Below, one piece after another: positions 1 to 7,395 of a stretch of 64,000 nt of DNA. The notes under the pieces were generated by a model. That model saw only the letters and a list, made by a program, of their open reading frames with translations, was not told the DNA's origin and ran no database searches. Position 1 is the first letter of the stretch. The number at the start of each line of letters is the position of its first letter. Source of the stretch: VRUE01 sp963737575 (lineage in GTDB: Bacteria; Actinomycetota; Thermoleophilia; Solirubrobacterales; 70-9); assembly GCA_963737575.1 (NCBI GenBank), contig CAVTTJ010000004.1, forward strand, positions 186,001-250,000, given 5' to 3'. Position numbers and translations under genes: made by a program.

Positions 1-1728
1 CGCAACGGTGAGGAATGTCTGGTCGTCGCCTAGGGTTGTCCCGTATTTGTTGTGGGCGACCAACCGGTAGTGGTAGGTCGAATATGAGAAGAGGCCGGTA
101 AGGGCGGCGCTGACGTCCTGAGTTCCGATCCCAGATCCCTGGTCGGAGTCAGGCGTGGTCTGGCCGTAGCTCGAAGTGGGGCCATACTCGAAGTGGTAGG
201 AGGTGTCGACTCCGTCCCCACTGAACGAGCCGTTGATCGTCGCGCTCAGCTTGTCGATGTTCGATGCCGCCTCGGTGGTCACCCCTCCGACGGCGATCGG
301 CGTCGTGAACGTCTGATCTTTTCCGGCATGGCTGCCATTGGCGTTTGCGGCGACGAGCCTGTAGTGGTAGGTCGTTGCCGAGGCGAGTGATTCCGGTGCC
401 AGCTCGGAGCTTACGTCGGTCGCGACCGACGATGTCGCGGGGACGCATGGGGCGGTGGACCCGTAGCTCGTGGTGATGCCCCACTCGAAATGGCAGGACG
501 TCACTTCCCCGCCGCCTTCGGGATCGACGTGGCCGTTGAACTGGACCGAGTCGCGGGCGAGATTCGAGACGGCGCCGGTCGTGACTCCTGGCACGTCGAG
601 GAGGCTGAAGACCTTGACGTTGTTCGCGCCCGTGTTGGCGACGTACACCTTGTGCGATGTCGTGCTGACGGCAATCCCCTGTCCATACGACGCGAGGTCT
701 TCAGAGCCGAAGTTCTCGGTGGCGCCGCAACCCACGAACGGGGCCGGATCGCACGTCGACCCGCCCGCCTGGATGACCTGTCGGGAGCCATTGAAGTGGA
801 AGACGTTGACGCCATCGGACCCGCGGACCAGGAGATCTTCGTCGCCGGTGTCGTAGGCGGTGCTGGTGGCCGACCCGGTGCCGATGTTCACCTGGCCGAG
901 ATCGCTGCCCGTGGGCCCGAACTTCTCGACCGTGCTTCCATCCCCGTTGATCTTGAAGAAGTTCCCCGCGGGGTCGACCGAGAGACCGCCTTGGCTCGAT
1001 CCGCGGACGGTCGTGATCGAGGTCGGGGAGCTGCCGTCCTGTGCGAACTCGAAAAGCCGCGAGGGGAAGGCGTTGGGCTTGAAGACCTCGAGGTTGCCAC
1101 CAAGGTCGACCGTGATCCCGCCGAAGAAGTATTCGAATGGGCCGCCGGGCGCCGTCGAGCCATCGAGGGCGCCGGCAAACGGCGACCCGCCCCAGCTCGT
1201 CACGAGGTGGCCGGTCGGATCGAACTTCTCGACGTACGTGGCATTCCCCACGTCGGCGATCACATACACGTCGCCGGCAGACGGCCCCGAGGACGGGTCG
1301 ACCGCGATGTTGGTCGGCTGGCCCACCCAGCCCGGACCGTTCCCTCCGTCCCCCACCTTGCAGATATCGGTCGGAGAGCCCGCATTGGTGCAGATGTCGG
1401 GGTCGCCGGAGCCTTCATTGACGTTCTGGCCCCACATGAGGAGGAAGTTCCCCGCGGAATCGAACTTGATGATCCGGTGATTGCCGGTGTCGGAGACGTA
1501 GATCGACCCGGCCGATGTCCCGCCCGAGTTGTCGATCGCGATCCCGCCGGGATTGTTGAGGGCGAACGAGCCGGTCCCGGCGATGGTCTGGGTGGGGACA
1601 TGGATAGTGGCGGCGCTCGCCGACCCTGCGGCCGACGCGCATAGGGAGATGGCTGCCATGGACGCCGCAACCGAGAGGAGCCGGCGGCTCGCGCTGGACA
1701 TCGCCGGCGATGCGATCGGGCGTCTCAC
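1..1728 (-). CDS. Exported NHL-repeat / beta-sandwich repeat protein (C-terminus outside window)
   Basis: The reading frame stays open from the GTG at 1728 to the left edge, giving 576 residues without a stop, so the C-terminus is missing. GTG is chosen because GGAAGGAGA lies a few bases upstream and the reading begins MRRPIASPAMSSASRRLLS, a basic n-region followed by an alanine-rich hydrophobic stretch typical of a Sec signal peptide. NHL-type repeats follow from about residue 55, with motifs such as GSIYVSDTGNHRIIKFD. From about residue 390 come immunoglobulin/fibronectin-like repeats with the signature HFEWG..TSYG (about 416) and HFEYGPTSSYG (about 510). NHL repeats form beta-propellers, so this is probably a secreted or surface-anchored adhesive or binding protein. 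No catalytic motif is seen and the ligand is unknown. Confidence 0.85.
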   Translation of the reverse strand, partial: MRRPIASPAMSSASRRLLSVAASMAAISLCASAAGSASAATIHVPTQTIAGTGSFALNNPGGIAIDNSGGTSAGSIYVSDTGNHRIIKFDSAGNFLLMWGQNVNEGSGDPDICTNAGSPTDICKVGDGGNGPGWVGQPTNIAVDPSSGPSAGDVYVIADVGNATYVEKFDPTGHLVTSWGGSPFAGALDGSTAPGGPFEYFFGGITVDLGGNLEVFKPNAFPSRLFEFAQDGSSPTSITTVRGSSQGGLSVDPAGNFFKINGDGSTVEKFGPTGSDLGQVNIGTGSATSTAYDTGDEDLLVRGSDGVNVFHFNGSRQVIQAGGSTCDPAPFVGCGATENFGSEDLASYGQGIAVSTTSHKVYVANTGANNVKVFSLLDVPGVTTGAVSNLARDSVQFNGHVDPEGGGEVTSCHFEWGITTSYGSTAPCVPATSSVATDVSSELAPESLASATTYHYRLVAANANGSHAGKDQTFTTPIAVGGVTTEAASNIDKLSATINGSFSGDGVDTSYHFEYGPTSSYGQTTPDSDQGSGIGTQDVSAALTGLFSYSTYHYRLVAHNKYGTTLGDDQTFLTVA

Positions 1729-2355
1729 TCGTCTCCTTCCCTATGTCCCTGGTCCGCCGCGCTCGGTCCCTGACTCGCTGGGCGAGTCCCCTGGCCCCGG
1801 CCGGGCGGCCCGATTTTCCTTGTCTCTCCCGCCCTCCGGGGAAAGCCACCCTTGCCGAGCGCTCTCCGTCAGGCGGGCGTAATGAGAACACAAACGGACC
1901 GGCATGTCAAGTGCAGTCTTTTGGATAGGCATACTCGCTGCCGCACGATCTGGCTTAGTAGAGCGGTTTCCGTTACATCGATCGGTGTATAATGGCGACG
2001 GAAAAGGGTATTGAACGTACCGGAAGATGAACAGTGTCGTTTCCAATGGCGGCCGGCGGCCGGCATTCGACCGCCCTCGGCCGCGGTCTTGCTCTCAACT
2101 CGCTCCAGGGGTCGAGATCCGGAGCTGGGGTCCTCATCGCTTTGGAACGCCAATGGGTCCCTTTTGGCGCAAAAGCCGTTGCGGGTACCATTTCAATAAG
2201 AACTTTGGCGGACCAATATCCGCGCGTAGCCTGCCAGGCATCTTAGAAACTAGGCAGTATCTAGGCTATTGAATTGAGTCGGTGTCGTACCGTAAAAATT
2301 GGCTCTGCAACTGGGGTTGAGTGACGTATGCGTACCCGGCTATGGTGGTGCATAC
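1729..2355. other. Divergent intergenic region between the NHL-repeat gene and the double-TetR gene
   Basis: This is the longest gene-free stretch of the window (627 bases) and is visibly more AT-rich than the genes around it. It holds the candidate minus-strand promoter above and a perfect TATAAT on the plus strand at 1988-1993 without a good -35 box. That -10 could start a long leader for the regulator at 2356. Short frames here lack ribosome sites and family resemblance. I see no RNA gene or mobile-element end. Confidence 0.4.
1882..1910 (-). promoter_or_regulatory. Candidate sigma-70-type promoter for the NHL-repeat gene
   Basis: On the minus strand a perfect TTGACA (1905-1910) is followed after 17 nt by TCTCAT (1882-1887). 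It would leave a leader of roughly 145 nt. The -10 match is weak, so confidence is low. Confidence 0.3.
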
Positions 2356-3651
2356 ATGGTGCAGACACCGTGGGGCGACTCAGTTGAGCTCCGGTCGAAG
2401 AAGATGCGGCCGGGGCGGGGCAACGTGCCGGAGGATTCCCGGCGCAGCCAGCGCGAGCGGCTGTTCGGCGCGATGGTCTCCATTAGCTCCGAAAAGGGCT
2501 ACGAGGCAACGCGGATCGCCGACCTCGTGAAGATGGCCGGCGTCTCCCGCGCCGCCTTCTACGAGCACTTTGAGGACAAGAAGGAGTGCCTATTGGCGGC
2601 GGTCGACGCCCTGGTCGAGCCGACCATCGCGCTGATGGAGCGGGCGGAGGACGCCCCCACGGGAGAAGCCCGGGTCCGGCAGGCCGTCGAAGCCTTCCTC
2701 AGCCTCGTCGCGCGCCAGCCCGCCGCCTCGCGGCTGATCTTCATCGAGGTCTACGCGGCGGGCCAGGAGGGCGAAGCGGCGGTCGAACGGGTGCTGGACA
2801 CGTTCGAGCGCTTCGGCGTCAGCCAGCTCAACCAGATCCCCGGCCGCGAGGGGATGCCGCCGCAGATGGTGCGGGCGATGCTCGGCGGGTTCCAGAAGGT
2901 CATCGAGAAGCGCCTCTACAGCGAGGAAGCCGACCAGCTGCCGCGGATCGCCGAGGACATCGCCAACTGGGGACTCTCCTATCCCCCTCCCCCCGGCCCG
3001 CTCGAGGCGCCGCGCCGCCGCGGGCGGAAACCGCGCTCCTTCGCCGAGCGCCAGGCCGTCGCGCACCCGCCGGAGAGGGTGCTGCGAGCGCTCGCCGCGA
3101 CGGTCGCCGAGAAGGGCTACAAAGACACCACGGTGGCCGAGGTCGTCGACCGCGCGGGAACGTCGCACCGGGTCTTCTACGGTCACTTCGCGAACAAGGA
3201 AGAAGCGCTGCTGGCGGCGCTCGACAGCGGCTCGGCGCAGATGCTGGCCGCGGTCCTGCCGGCCTTTCGCCGGGCGCGCAGCTGGCAGGAGTCGGTGCGG
3301 GCCGCGTATGAGGCGATGTTCGCCTTCGGCATCGAAGAGCCGGAGTACACGCAGCTCGGCGCGGTCGAGATGTACACGGTCGGAAAGCGGGCCCTGCAGA
3401 CCCGCGACACGGTGATGGAAGGCCTCGAGGCGCTGCTCGTGCCGGGCTACGAGCTCTCCCCCGACACGCCGCCGATCGCCGCCGAGGCGATCGGCGGCGC
3501 GATCTACGCCCTGATCCACGACCAGGTCAAGCGCAAAGGGCCCGAAAGCATGCCGGAACTCGCCCCGATGGCCACCTTCATGACGCTTGCGCCGTTCGTC
3601 GGCGCCGAGGAGGCCTACGAACGGGCGATCGAGGAGAGCGACAAATGGTGA
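2356..3651 (+). CDS. Tandem double-TetR-family transcriptional regulator
   Basis: The 431-residue protein carries two complete TetR-type N-terminal DNA-binding domains in one chain. The first, at about residues 28-75, reads ...GYEATRIADLVKMAGVS followed by RAAFYEHFEDKKECLL. The second, at about 239-290, reads ...GYKDTTVAEVVDRAGTS followed by RVFYGHFANKEEALL. Each is followed by a helical ligand/dimer-type domain, and a basic proline-rich linker (PRRRGRKPRS) joins the halves. An ordinary TetR protein is about 200 residues and binds as a dimer, so this is an internal duplication or fusion that could place four helix-turn-helices on one dimer. The start is uncertain: ATG 2356 is used, while ATG 2404 or an upstream TTG are alternatives. 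No obvious operator was found. The target is unknown. Confidence 0.85.
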   Translation: MVQTPWGDSVELRSKKMRPGRGNVPEDSRRSQRERLFGAMVSISSEKGYEATRIADLVKMAGVSRAAFYEHFEDKKECLLAAVDALVEPTIALMERAEDAPTGEARVRQAVEAFLSLVARQPAASRLIFIEVYAAGQEGEAAVERVLDTFERFGVSQLNQIPGREGMPPQMVRAMLGGFQKVIEKRLYSEEADQLPRIAEDIANWGLSYPPPPGPLEAPRRRGRKPRSFAERQAVAHPPERVLRALAATVAEKGYKDTTVAEVVDRAGTSHRVFYGHFANKEEALLAALDSGSAQMLAAVLPAFRRARSWQESVRAAYEAMFAFGIEEPEYTQLGAVEMYTVGKRALQTRDTVMEGLEALLVPGYELSPDTPPIAAEAIGGAIYALIHDQVKRKGPESMPELAPMATFMTLAPFVGAEEAYERAIEESDKW

Positions 3652-3687
3652 GCTCTCCGGCCCTTCGCTGACGGCTGGCCCGGCCGC

Positions 3688-3713
3688 CGGCGGGACTTAA
3701 GCCGAACCCGCCG
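3688..3713. terminator. Possible bidirectional hairpin between convergent genes
   Basis: CGGCGGG (3688-3694) pairs with CCCGCCG (3707-3713) across a 12-nt loop, between the stops of the double-TetR gene and the decapeptide-repeat operon. There is no U-tract, so termination is only suggested. Confidence 0.3.
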
Positions 3714-3715
3714 CC

Positions 3716-4423
3716 TCACTTGGCCTGGGTGACGATCGCGGTGATCTGGTCGATCCGCGACGCGCCGCCGCAGTTCCCCTCGTGTGCAACCTGGAGTGTC
3801 ACGCTCTGCGCAACGCCCGGCTGCGTGTTCCCGAGCGGAAACGTCACCCCCGCCGCACTGACTCCGTTCGGGAAGGGCGATTCGGGCACGGGGATGGCGG
3901 AGGCGAGCGCCAGCAGCTCGCCGATCAGAAGAGTGTTGCCGTTCACCGCCGGGAACAGGAAGACCTCGCAGAAGAGGCCCCCTTCCTGGACAATCGTGCC
4001 GTGGGCTTCGATGCTGACGCTGAGCGGCTGACCGGCAACCGGCGTCACGCTGAGCGGCGGGTTGAGGGGAATCGGGGTGAACGCTTCTGCGGGCGGTATC
4101 GAGAGGGGCCCGGCTGAAGACGTAGCGATCACGTTCGTCCCCGCGGCGAGTTTTGCGAAGTTGACCGACCCGTCGGCGAGGTTGGCGTTCTTGACCGCGC
4201 CCTTCGCGAGCTTCGCCTCGGTCACCGAGCCCTTCGCCAGGTTCTTCGCCTTGACCGCGTTCTTGGCCAGGTTCTTGTTCTTGACCGCGCCCTTGGCGAT
4301 CTGCTTGGAGGTGATCTTGTTGGCGGCCCAGACCGCGCCACCGCTCAGGGCCAGGAACAGGGCGATGGTCCCTACGACGTTGACGTAGGTCAGATGGGCG
4401 CGGATTCGGCTCATTGCTCGCAT
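3716..4423 (-). CDS. Exported decapeptide-repeat protein, copy 5 (last gene of the array)
   Basis: The 235-residue protein begins MRAMSRIRAHLTY, with a hydrophobic segment NVVGTIALFLALSGGAVWA that fits a signal peptide or membrane anchor. Residues about 35-95 consist of ten-residue repeats (TSKQIAKGAV, KNKNLAKNAV, KAKNLAKGSV, TEAKLAKGAV, KNANLADGSV). A roughly 130-residue C-terminal domain follows, containing SVSIEAHGT and NGNTLLIGE and ending SRIDQITAIVTQAK. Start ATG 4423 overlaps the TGA of the upstream paralogue by one base (TGATG), which indicates translational coupling. No enzymatic motif is visible. The repeats suggest a fibrous or beta-helical stalk. This family of short exported proteins is common in related actinobacteria, without a known function as far as I can tell. 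Confidence 0.8.
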   Translation of the reverse strand: MRAMSRIRAHLTYVNVVGTIALFLALSGGAVWAANKITSKQIAKGAVKNKNLAKNAVKAKNLAKGSVTEAKLAKGAVKNANLADGSVNFAKLAAGTNVIATSSAGPLSIPPAEAFTPIPLNPPLSVTPVAGQPLSVSIEAHGTIVQEGGLFCEVFLFPAVNGNTLLIGELLALASAIPVPESPFPNGVSAAGVTFPLGNTQPGVAQSVTLQVAHEGNCGGASRIDQITAIVTQAK

Positions 4424-5124
4424 CACTTCGCCTCGGTCACGACGACGCTGACCTGGTCGACCCTCGATCCCGGGGCGCACTCTTCCGATTCGGCCAACAC
4501 CGAAAGCTGGATGCTCTGGGGAACGCCGGGCTGGGTCAGCCCGACCGGGAATCTCCCGCCCGCAGCCTGGATGCCATTCTCGAACGGAGGCGTCGGCGGC
4601 GAGGTCGGCGAGGTCAGCGCCAACACCTCACCGATCAGAAGCGGGTTCCCGTTGACGATCGGGAGGACGACCGCCTCACAGCTTTCTTCGGCGTTCGTCG
4701 CCACCATCGTGCCGCGCACCTCGATGCTGACGATCAGCGGCTGGCCGGCCACCGGCGTGAGGGTCAGCGGAGGGTTGAGGGGAATGTTCACCGGGTTGTT
4801 CTGATTGGCCGCGACCGGCCCGCCGGTTGCGCTCGCGATCACGTTCGTCCCCGCGGCGAGTTTGGTGAAGTTGACCGCGCCGTCGGCGATCGCCGCGTTG
4901 TTCACCGCGCCCTTCGCGAGCTTCGCCGAGGTGACCGAGGCCTTGGCCAGGTTCTTGGCCTTGACCGCGTTCTTGGCCAGGTTCTTGTTCTTGACCGCGC
5001 CCTTGCCGATCTGCTTGGACGTGATCTTGTTGGCGGCCCAGACGGCGCCGCCGCTCAGGGCCAGGAACAGGGCCAGGGTGGCGACGACGTTCCCGTAGGT
5101 CGGCCTGGAGCGAATTGCTTTCAT
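4423..5124 (-). CDS. Exported decapeptide-repeat protein, copy 4
   Basis: The 233-residue paralogue has the same order of parts: short basic start (MKAIRSRPTYGN), hydrophobic segment VVATLALFLALSGGAVWA, decapeptide repeats from TSKQIGKGAV to NFTKLAAGT, and a variable C-terminal domain. That domain holds SIEVRGTM, ESCEAVVLPIVNGNPLLIGE and a conserved ending ECAPGSRVDQVSVVVTEAK. Two cysteines in the C-terminal part (ESCE, ECAP) recur at matching positions in several copies and could form a disulfide outside the cell. ATG 5124 is preferred because the protein then matches the N-termini of its paralogues. Only 10 bases separate it from the stop of copy 3. Confidence 0.8.
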   Translation of the reverse strand: MKAIRSRPTYGNVVATLALFLALSGGAVWAANKITSKQIGKGAVKNKNLAKNAVKAKNLAKASVTSAKLAKGAVNNAAIADGAVNFTKLAAGTNVIASATGGPVAANQNNPVNIPLNPPLTLTPVAGQPLIVSIEVRGTMVATNAEESCEAVVLPIVNGNPLLIGEVLALTSPTSPPTPPFENGIQAAGGRFPVGLTQPGVPQSIQLSVLAESEECAPGSRVDQVSVVVTEAK

Positions 5125-5134
5125 CGGCCGCGAC

Positions 5135-5817
5135 TCACTTTTCCTCGGTGACGACGACGGCGACCTGATCGATCCTCGACCCCGCAGCGCACCCGCTCGA
5201 GGTGCTGAACGACAACAGGGAAACGTTCTGGGGCACTCCTGGCTGCGCAACTCCCAGCGGGAACGTCATAGCCCCGACCGGGACCCCTCCCGGGAACAGG
5301 GGAGCGCCCGTCGGGGCCGAGAGCTGTACCAACTCGCCCGAGAGGAGCGGGCTCCCATTGACGACCGGGAACACGATAATGCTGCAACTGCCGCCGCCGG
5401 ATTTGATCAGGGTGCCGCGCGCTTCGACACTGACGAGCAGCGGCTGGCCCGCGACCGGCGTCACCGCGATCGGGGGGCTGATCGGGAGATTCATCGAGCC
5501 TTTCTGGTCGGCCGGGAATGGCCCGCCGGTGGCGCTCGCGACAACGTCGGTGCCCGTGGCCAGTTTGGCGAAGTTGACCGACCCGTCGGCGAGGTTGCGC
5601 GTTCTTGACCGCGCCCTTCGCCGAGCTTCGCCGAGGTGACCGAGCCCTTCGCCAGGTTCTTCGCCTTGACCGCGTTCTTGGCCAGGTTCTTGTTCTTGAC
5701 CGCGCCCTTGCCGATCTGCTTGCTGGTGATCTTGTTGGCGGCCCAGACGGCGCCGCCGCTCAGGGCCAGGAACAGGGCCAGGGTGGCGACGATGTTCCCG
5801 TACGTCAGCCTCCTCAC
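5135..5817 (-). pseudogene. Exported decapeptide-repeat protein, copy 3, frameshifted
   Basis: The first half starts at ATG 5817 (MRRLTYGNIVATLALF) and matches the paralogues through the repeats to SVTSAKL. The second half, in another frame, resumes at VNFAKLATGTDVVASATGG and runs to the stop at 5135 (ending SRIDQVAVVVTEEK). Comparison with the other copies shows two single-base insertions, one near 5590 (GTTGCGCG where paralogues read GTTGGCG) and one near 5612 (TTCGCCGAGC where paralogues read TTCGCGAGC). Together they shift the frame by two, so the intact protein cannot be made without recoding. An ATG at 5494 could restart the C-terminal part. Sequencing or assembly error in a repeated region is a real alternative to true decay. 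Confidence 0.8.
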
Positions 5818-5851
5818 CGGGCGAGCCTATCGCCCCCGATTCAGCCGTGCG

Positions 5852-6541
5852 TCACTTCTGCTGGGTGACCGCCGCCGAGACCTGGACCGTCGAGCTCGCG
5901 CTGCAGGTTCCCACCGAGACGATGAACAGGCTCACGGTCTGGGGCACCCCCGGCTGAGTCAGGCCGACCGGGAAGCTGATGCCGCTGTTCGATATCCCCC
6001 CTTCTCCGAGCCCGAGCAGGGCCGCGCCCGGAGGAGAGATCAGCTCCAGCACCTCGCCGATGCCCCTCGGGCTACCGTTCACCACCGGGAACGGGACGAC
6101 AGCGCACGGACTCATCCCCGTTTTTTCGAGGTTGCCATGCGCTTCCAGGTGGACCATCGTCAACTGGCCGGAGACCGCCGTAACCGTCAGCGGCGGGTTG
6201 AAGGACACCAGACCTTCCTGGCTCACCGGGACCGGCCCGCCGGTCGCGCTCGCGATCACGTTCGTCCCCGCGGCGAGTTTGGCGAAGTTGACCGCGCCGT
6301 CGGCGATCGCCGCGTTGTTCACCGCGCCCTTCGCGAGCTTCGCCGAGGTGACCGAGCCCTTCGCCAGGTTCTTCGCCTTGACCGCGTTCTTGGCCAGGTT
6401 CTTGTTCTTGACCGCGCCCTTGCCGATCTGCTTGCTGGTGATCTTGTTGGCGGCCCAGACGGCGCCGCCGCTCAGGGCCAGGAACAGGGCCAGGGTGGCG
6501 ACGATGTTCGTGTATGTGAGTGCCGCGCGGGTTCTTCTCAT
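5852..6541 (-). CDS. Exported decapeptide-repeat protein, copy 2
   Basis: The 229-residue paralogue begins MRRTRAALTYTN, followed by the hydrophobic segment, six decapeptide units (TSKQIGKGAV to NFAKLAAGT) and a C-terminal domain more divergent than in the other copies (MVHLEAHGNLEKTG, SPCAVVPFPVVNGSP, ending SSTVQVSAAVTQQK). ATG 6541 is chosen; a GTG one codon upstream is an alternative. It sits 10 bases after the stop of copy 1 and 34 bases before copy 3, so one transcript from upstream of copy 1 probably covers all five. Confidence 0.8.
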   Translation of the reverse strand: MRRTRAALTYTNIVATLALFLALSGGAVWAANKITSKQIGKGAVKNKNLAKNAVKAKNLAKGSVTSAKLAKGAVNNAAIADGAVNFAKLAAGTNVIASATGGPVPVSQEGLVSFNPPLTVTAVSGQLTMVHLEAHGNLEKTGMSPCAVVPFPVVNGSPRGIGEVLELISPPGAALLGLGEGGISNSGISFPVGLTQPGVPQTVSLFIVSVGTCSASSTVQVSAAVTQQK

Positions 6542-6551
6542 CACCGCGGCC

Positions 6552-7250
6552 TCATTTCTCCTGGGTGACGACGACCGCGACCTGGTCGATCCGCGAGCCT
6601 GGCGCGCAGTCTTCTTCGTCCCCGATCACCTCGAGGCCGATGCTCTGCGGAACACCCGGCTGGGTCATCCCGACCGGGAAACTCACGCTTGAGACCGGTA
6701 TCCCGTTGGGGAACGGCTGTTCCGGTGGGTTCTGGGGAGACTCGACCAGCGCCAACTCCCCGACAAGGAGTGGGCTGCCGTTGACAGTCGGCAGCGCCGC
6801 CGCCTCGCAGCTGTTTTCTTCTTTCGGGCTCAGCGTGGCGCGAGTCTCGATGTTCACCGTCAGCGTCTGCCCTGCCGTCGGGATCGGGCTCAGCGGCGGG
6901 TTGAGGGGGGCGGGGACCGGGCCGTCCTGGGTAACCGGGACCGGGCCGGCGGTGGCGCTCGCAATCACGTTCGTGCCGGCGGCGAGTTTGGCGAAGTTGA
7001 CCGCGCCGTCGGCGATCGCCGCGTTGTTCACCGCGTTCTTGCCGAGCTTCGCCGAGGTGACCGAGGCCTTGGCCAGGTTCTTCGCCTTGACCGCGTTCTT
7101 GGCCAGGTTCTTGTTCTTGACCGCGCCCTTGCCGATCTGCTTGCTGGTGATCTTGTTGGCGGCCCAGACGGCGCCGCCGCTCAGGGCCAGGAACAGCGCC
7201 AGGGTGGCGACGATGTTCCCGTAGGTCAGCCTCCTTCGGGCTCTCCTCAT
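6552..7250 (-). CDS. Exported decapeptide-repeat protein, copy 1 (first gene of the array)
   Basis: The 232-residue protein begins MRRARRRLTYGN, with a strong GAAGGAGG ribosome site about 8 bases upstream (about 7258-7265), which fixes the start. The layout matches the paralogues: hydrophobic export segment, TSKQIGKGAV/KNKNLAKNAV/KAKNLAKASV/TSAKLGKNAV/NNAAIADGAV repeats, then a beta-rich C-terminal domain (VNIETRATL, NSCEAAALPTVNGSPLLVGE) ending ECAPGSRIDQ-like. The 145-bp gap to the divergent helicase gene must hold the operon promoter. Function is unknown; extracellular or wall-associated location is inferred. Confidence 0.8.
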   Translation of the reverse strand: MRRARRRLTYGNIVATLALFLALSGGAVWAANKITSKQIGKGAVKNKNLAKNAVKAKNLAKASVTSAKLGKNAVNNAAIADGAVNFAKLAAGTNVIASATAGPVPVTQDGPVPAPLNPPLSPIPTAGQTLTVNIETRATLSPKEENSCEAAALPTVNGSPLLVGELALVESPQNPPEQPFPNGIPVSSVSFPVGMTQPGVPQSIGLEVIGDEEDCAPGSRIDQVAVVVTQEK

Positions 7251-7383
7251 CGAGTGCTTCCTCCTTCTGGTCGAGACACGTGGGCCGCCGGCCGCGCTCG
7301 GCGGTGACGTGCGGCGAAAGGTAGAGAGCGCATCGGCCGCCAAGTCGACGAAGAGGGCCGACGTCTGCCGCCCCCCCTGCCGC

Positions 7384-7389
7384 TAGCTT
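7384..7389 (+). promoter_or_regulatory. -10 box of a probable leaderless promoter (helicase)
   Basis: TAGCTT lies 6 nt before ATG 7396, and no Shine-Dalgarno sequence precedes the start. Confidence 0.4.
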
Positions 7390-7395
7390 TGAGCG

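Larger units (their letters stand above)
3716..7250 (-). repeat. Tandem array of five paralogous genes
   Basis: Five genes in head-to-tail order share nearly identical 5' thirds at DNA level (for example repeated GTTCTTGGCCAGGTTCTTG blocks on the plus strand), while their 3' thirds have diverged. This fits recent duplication or gene conversion of the export/stalk part with diversification of the C-terminal domain. Confidence 0.8.
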
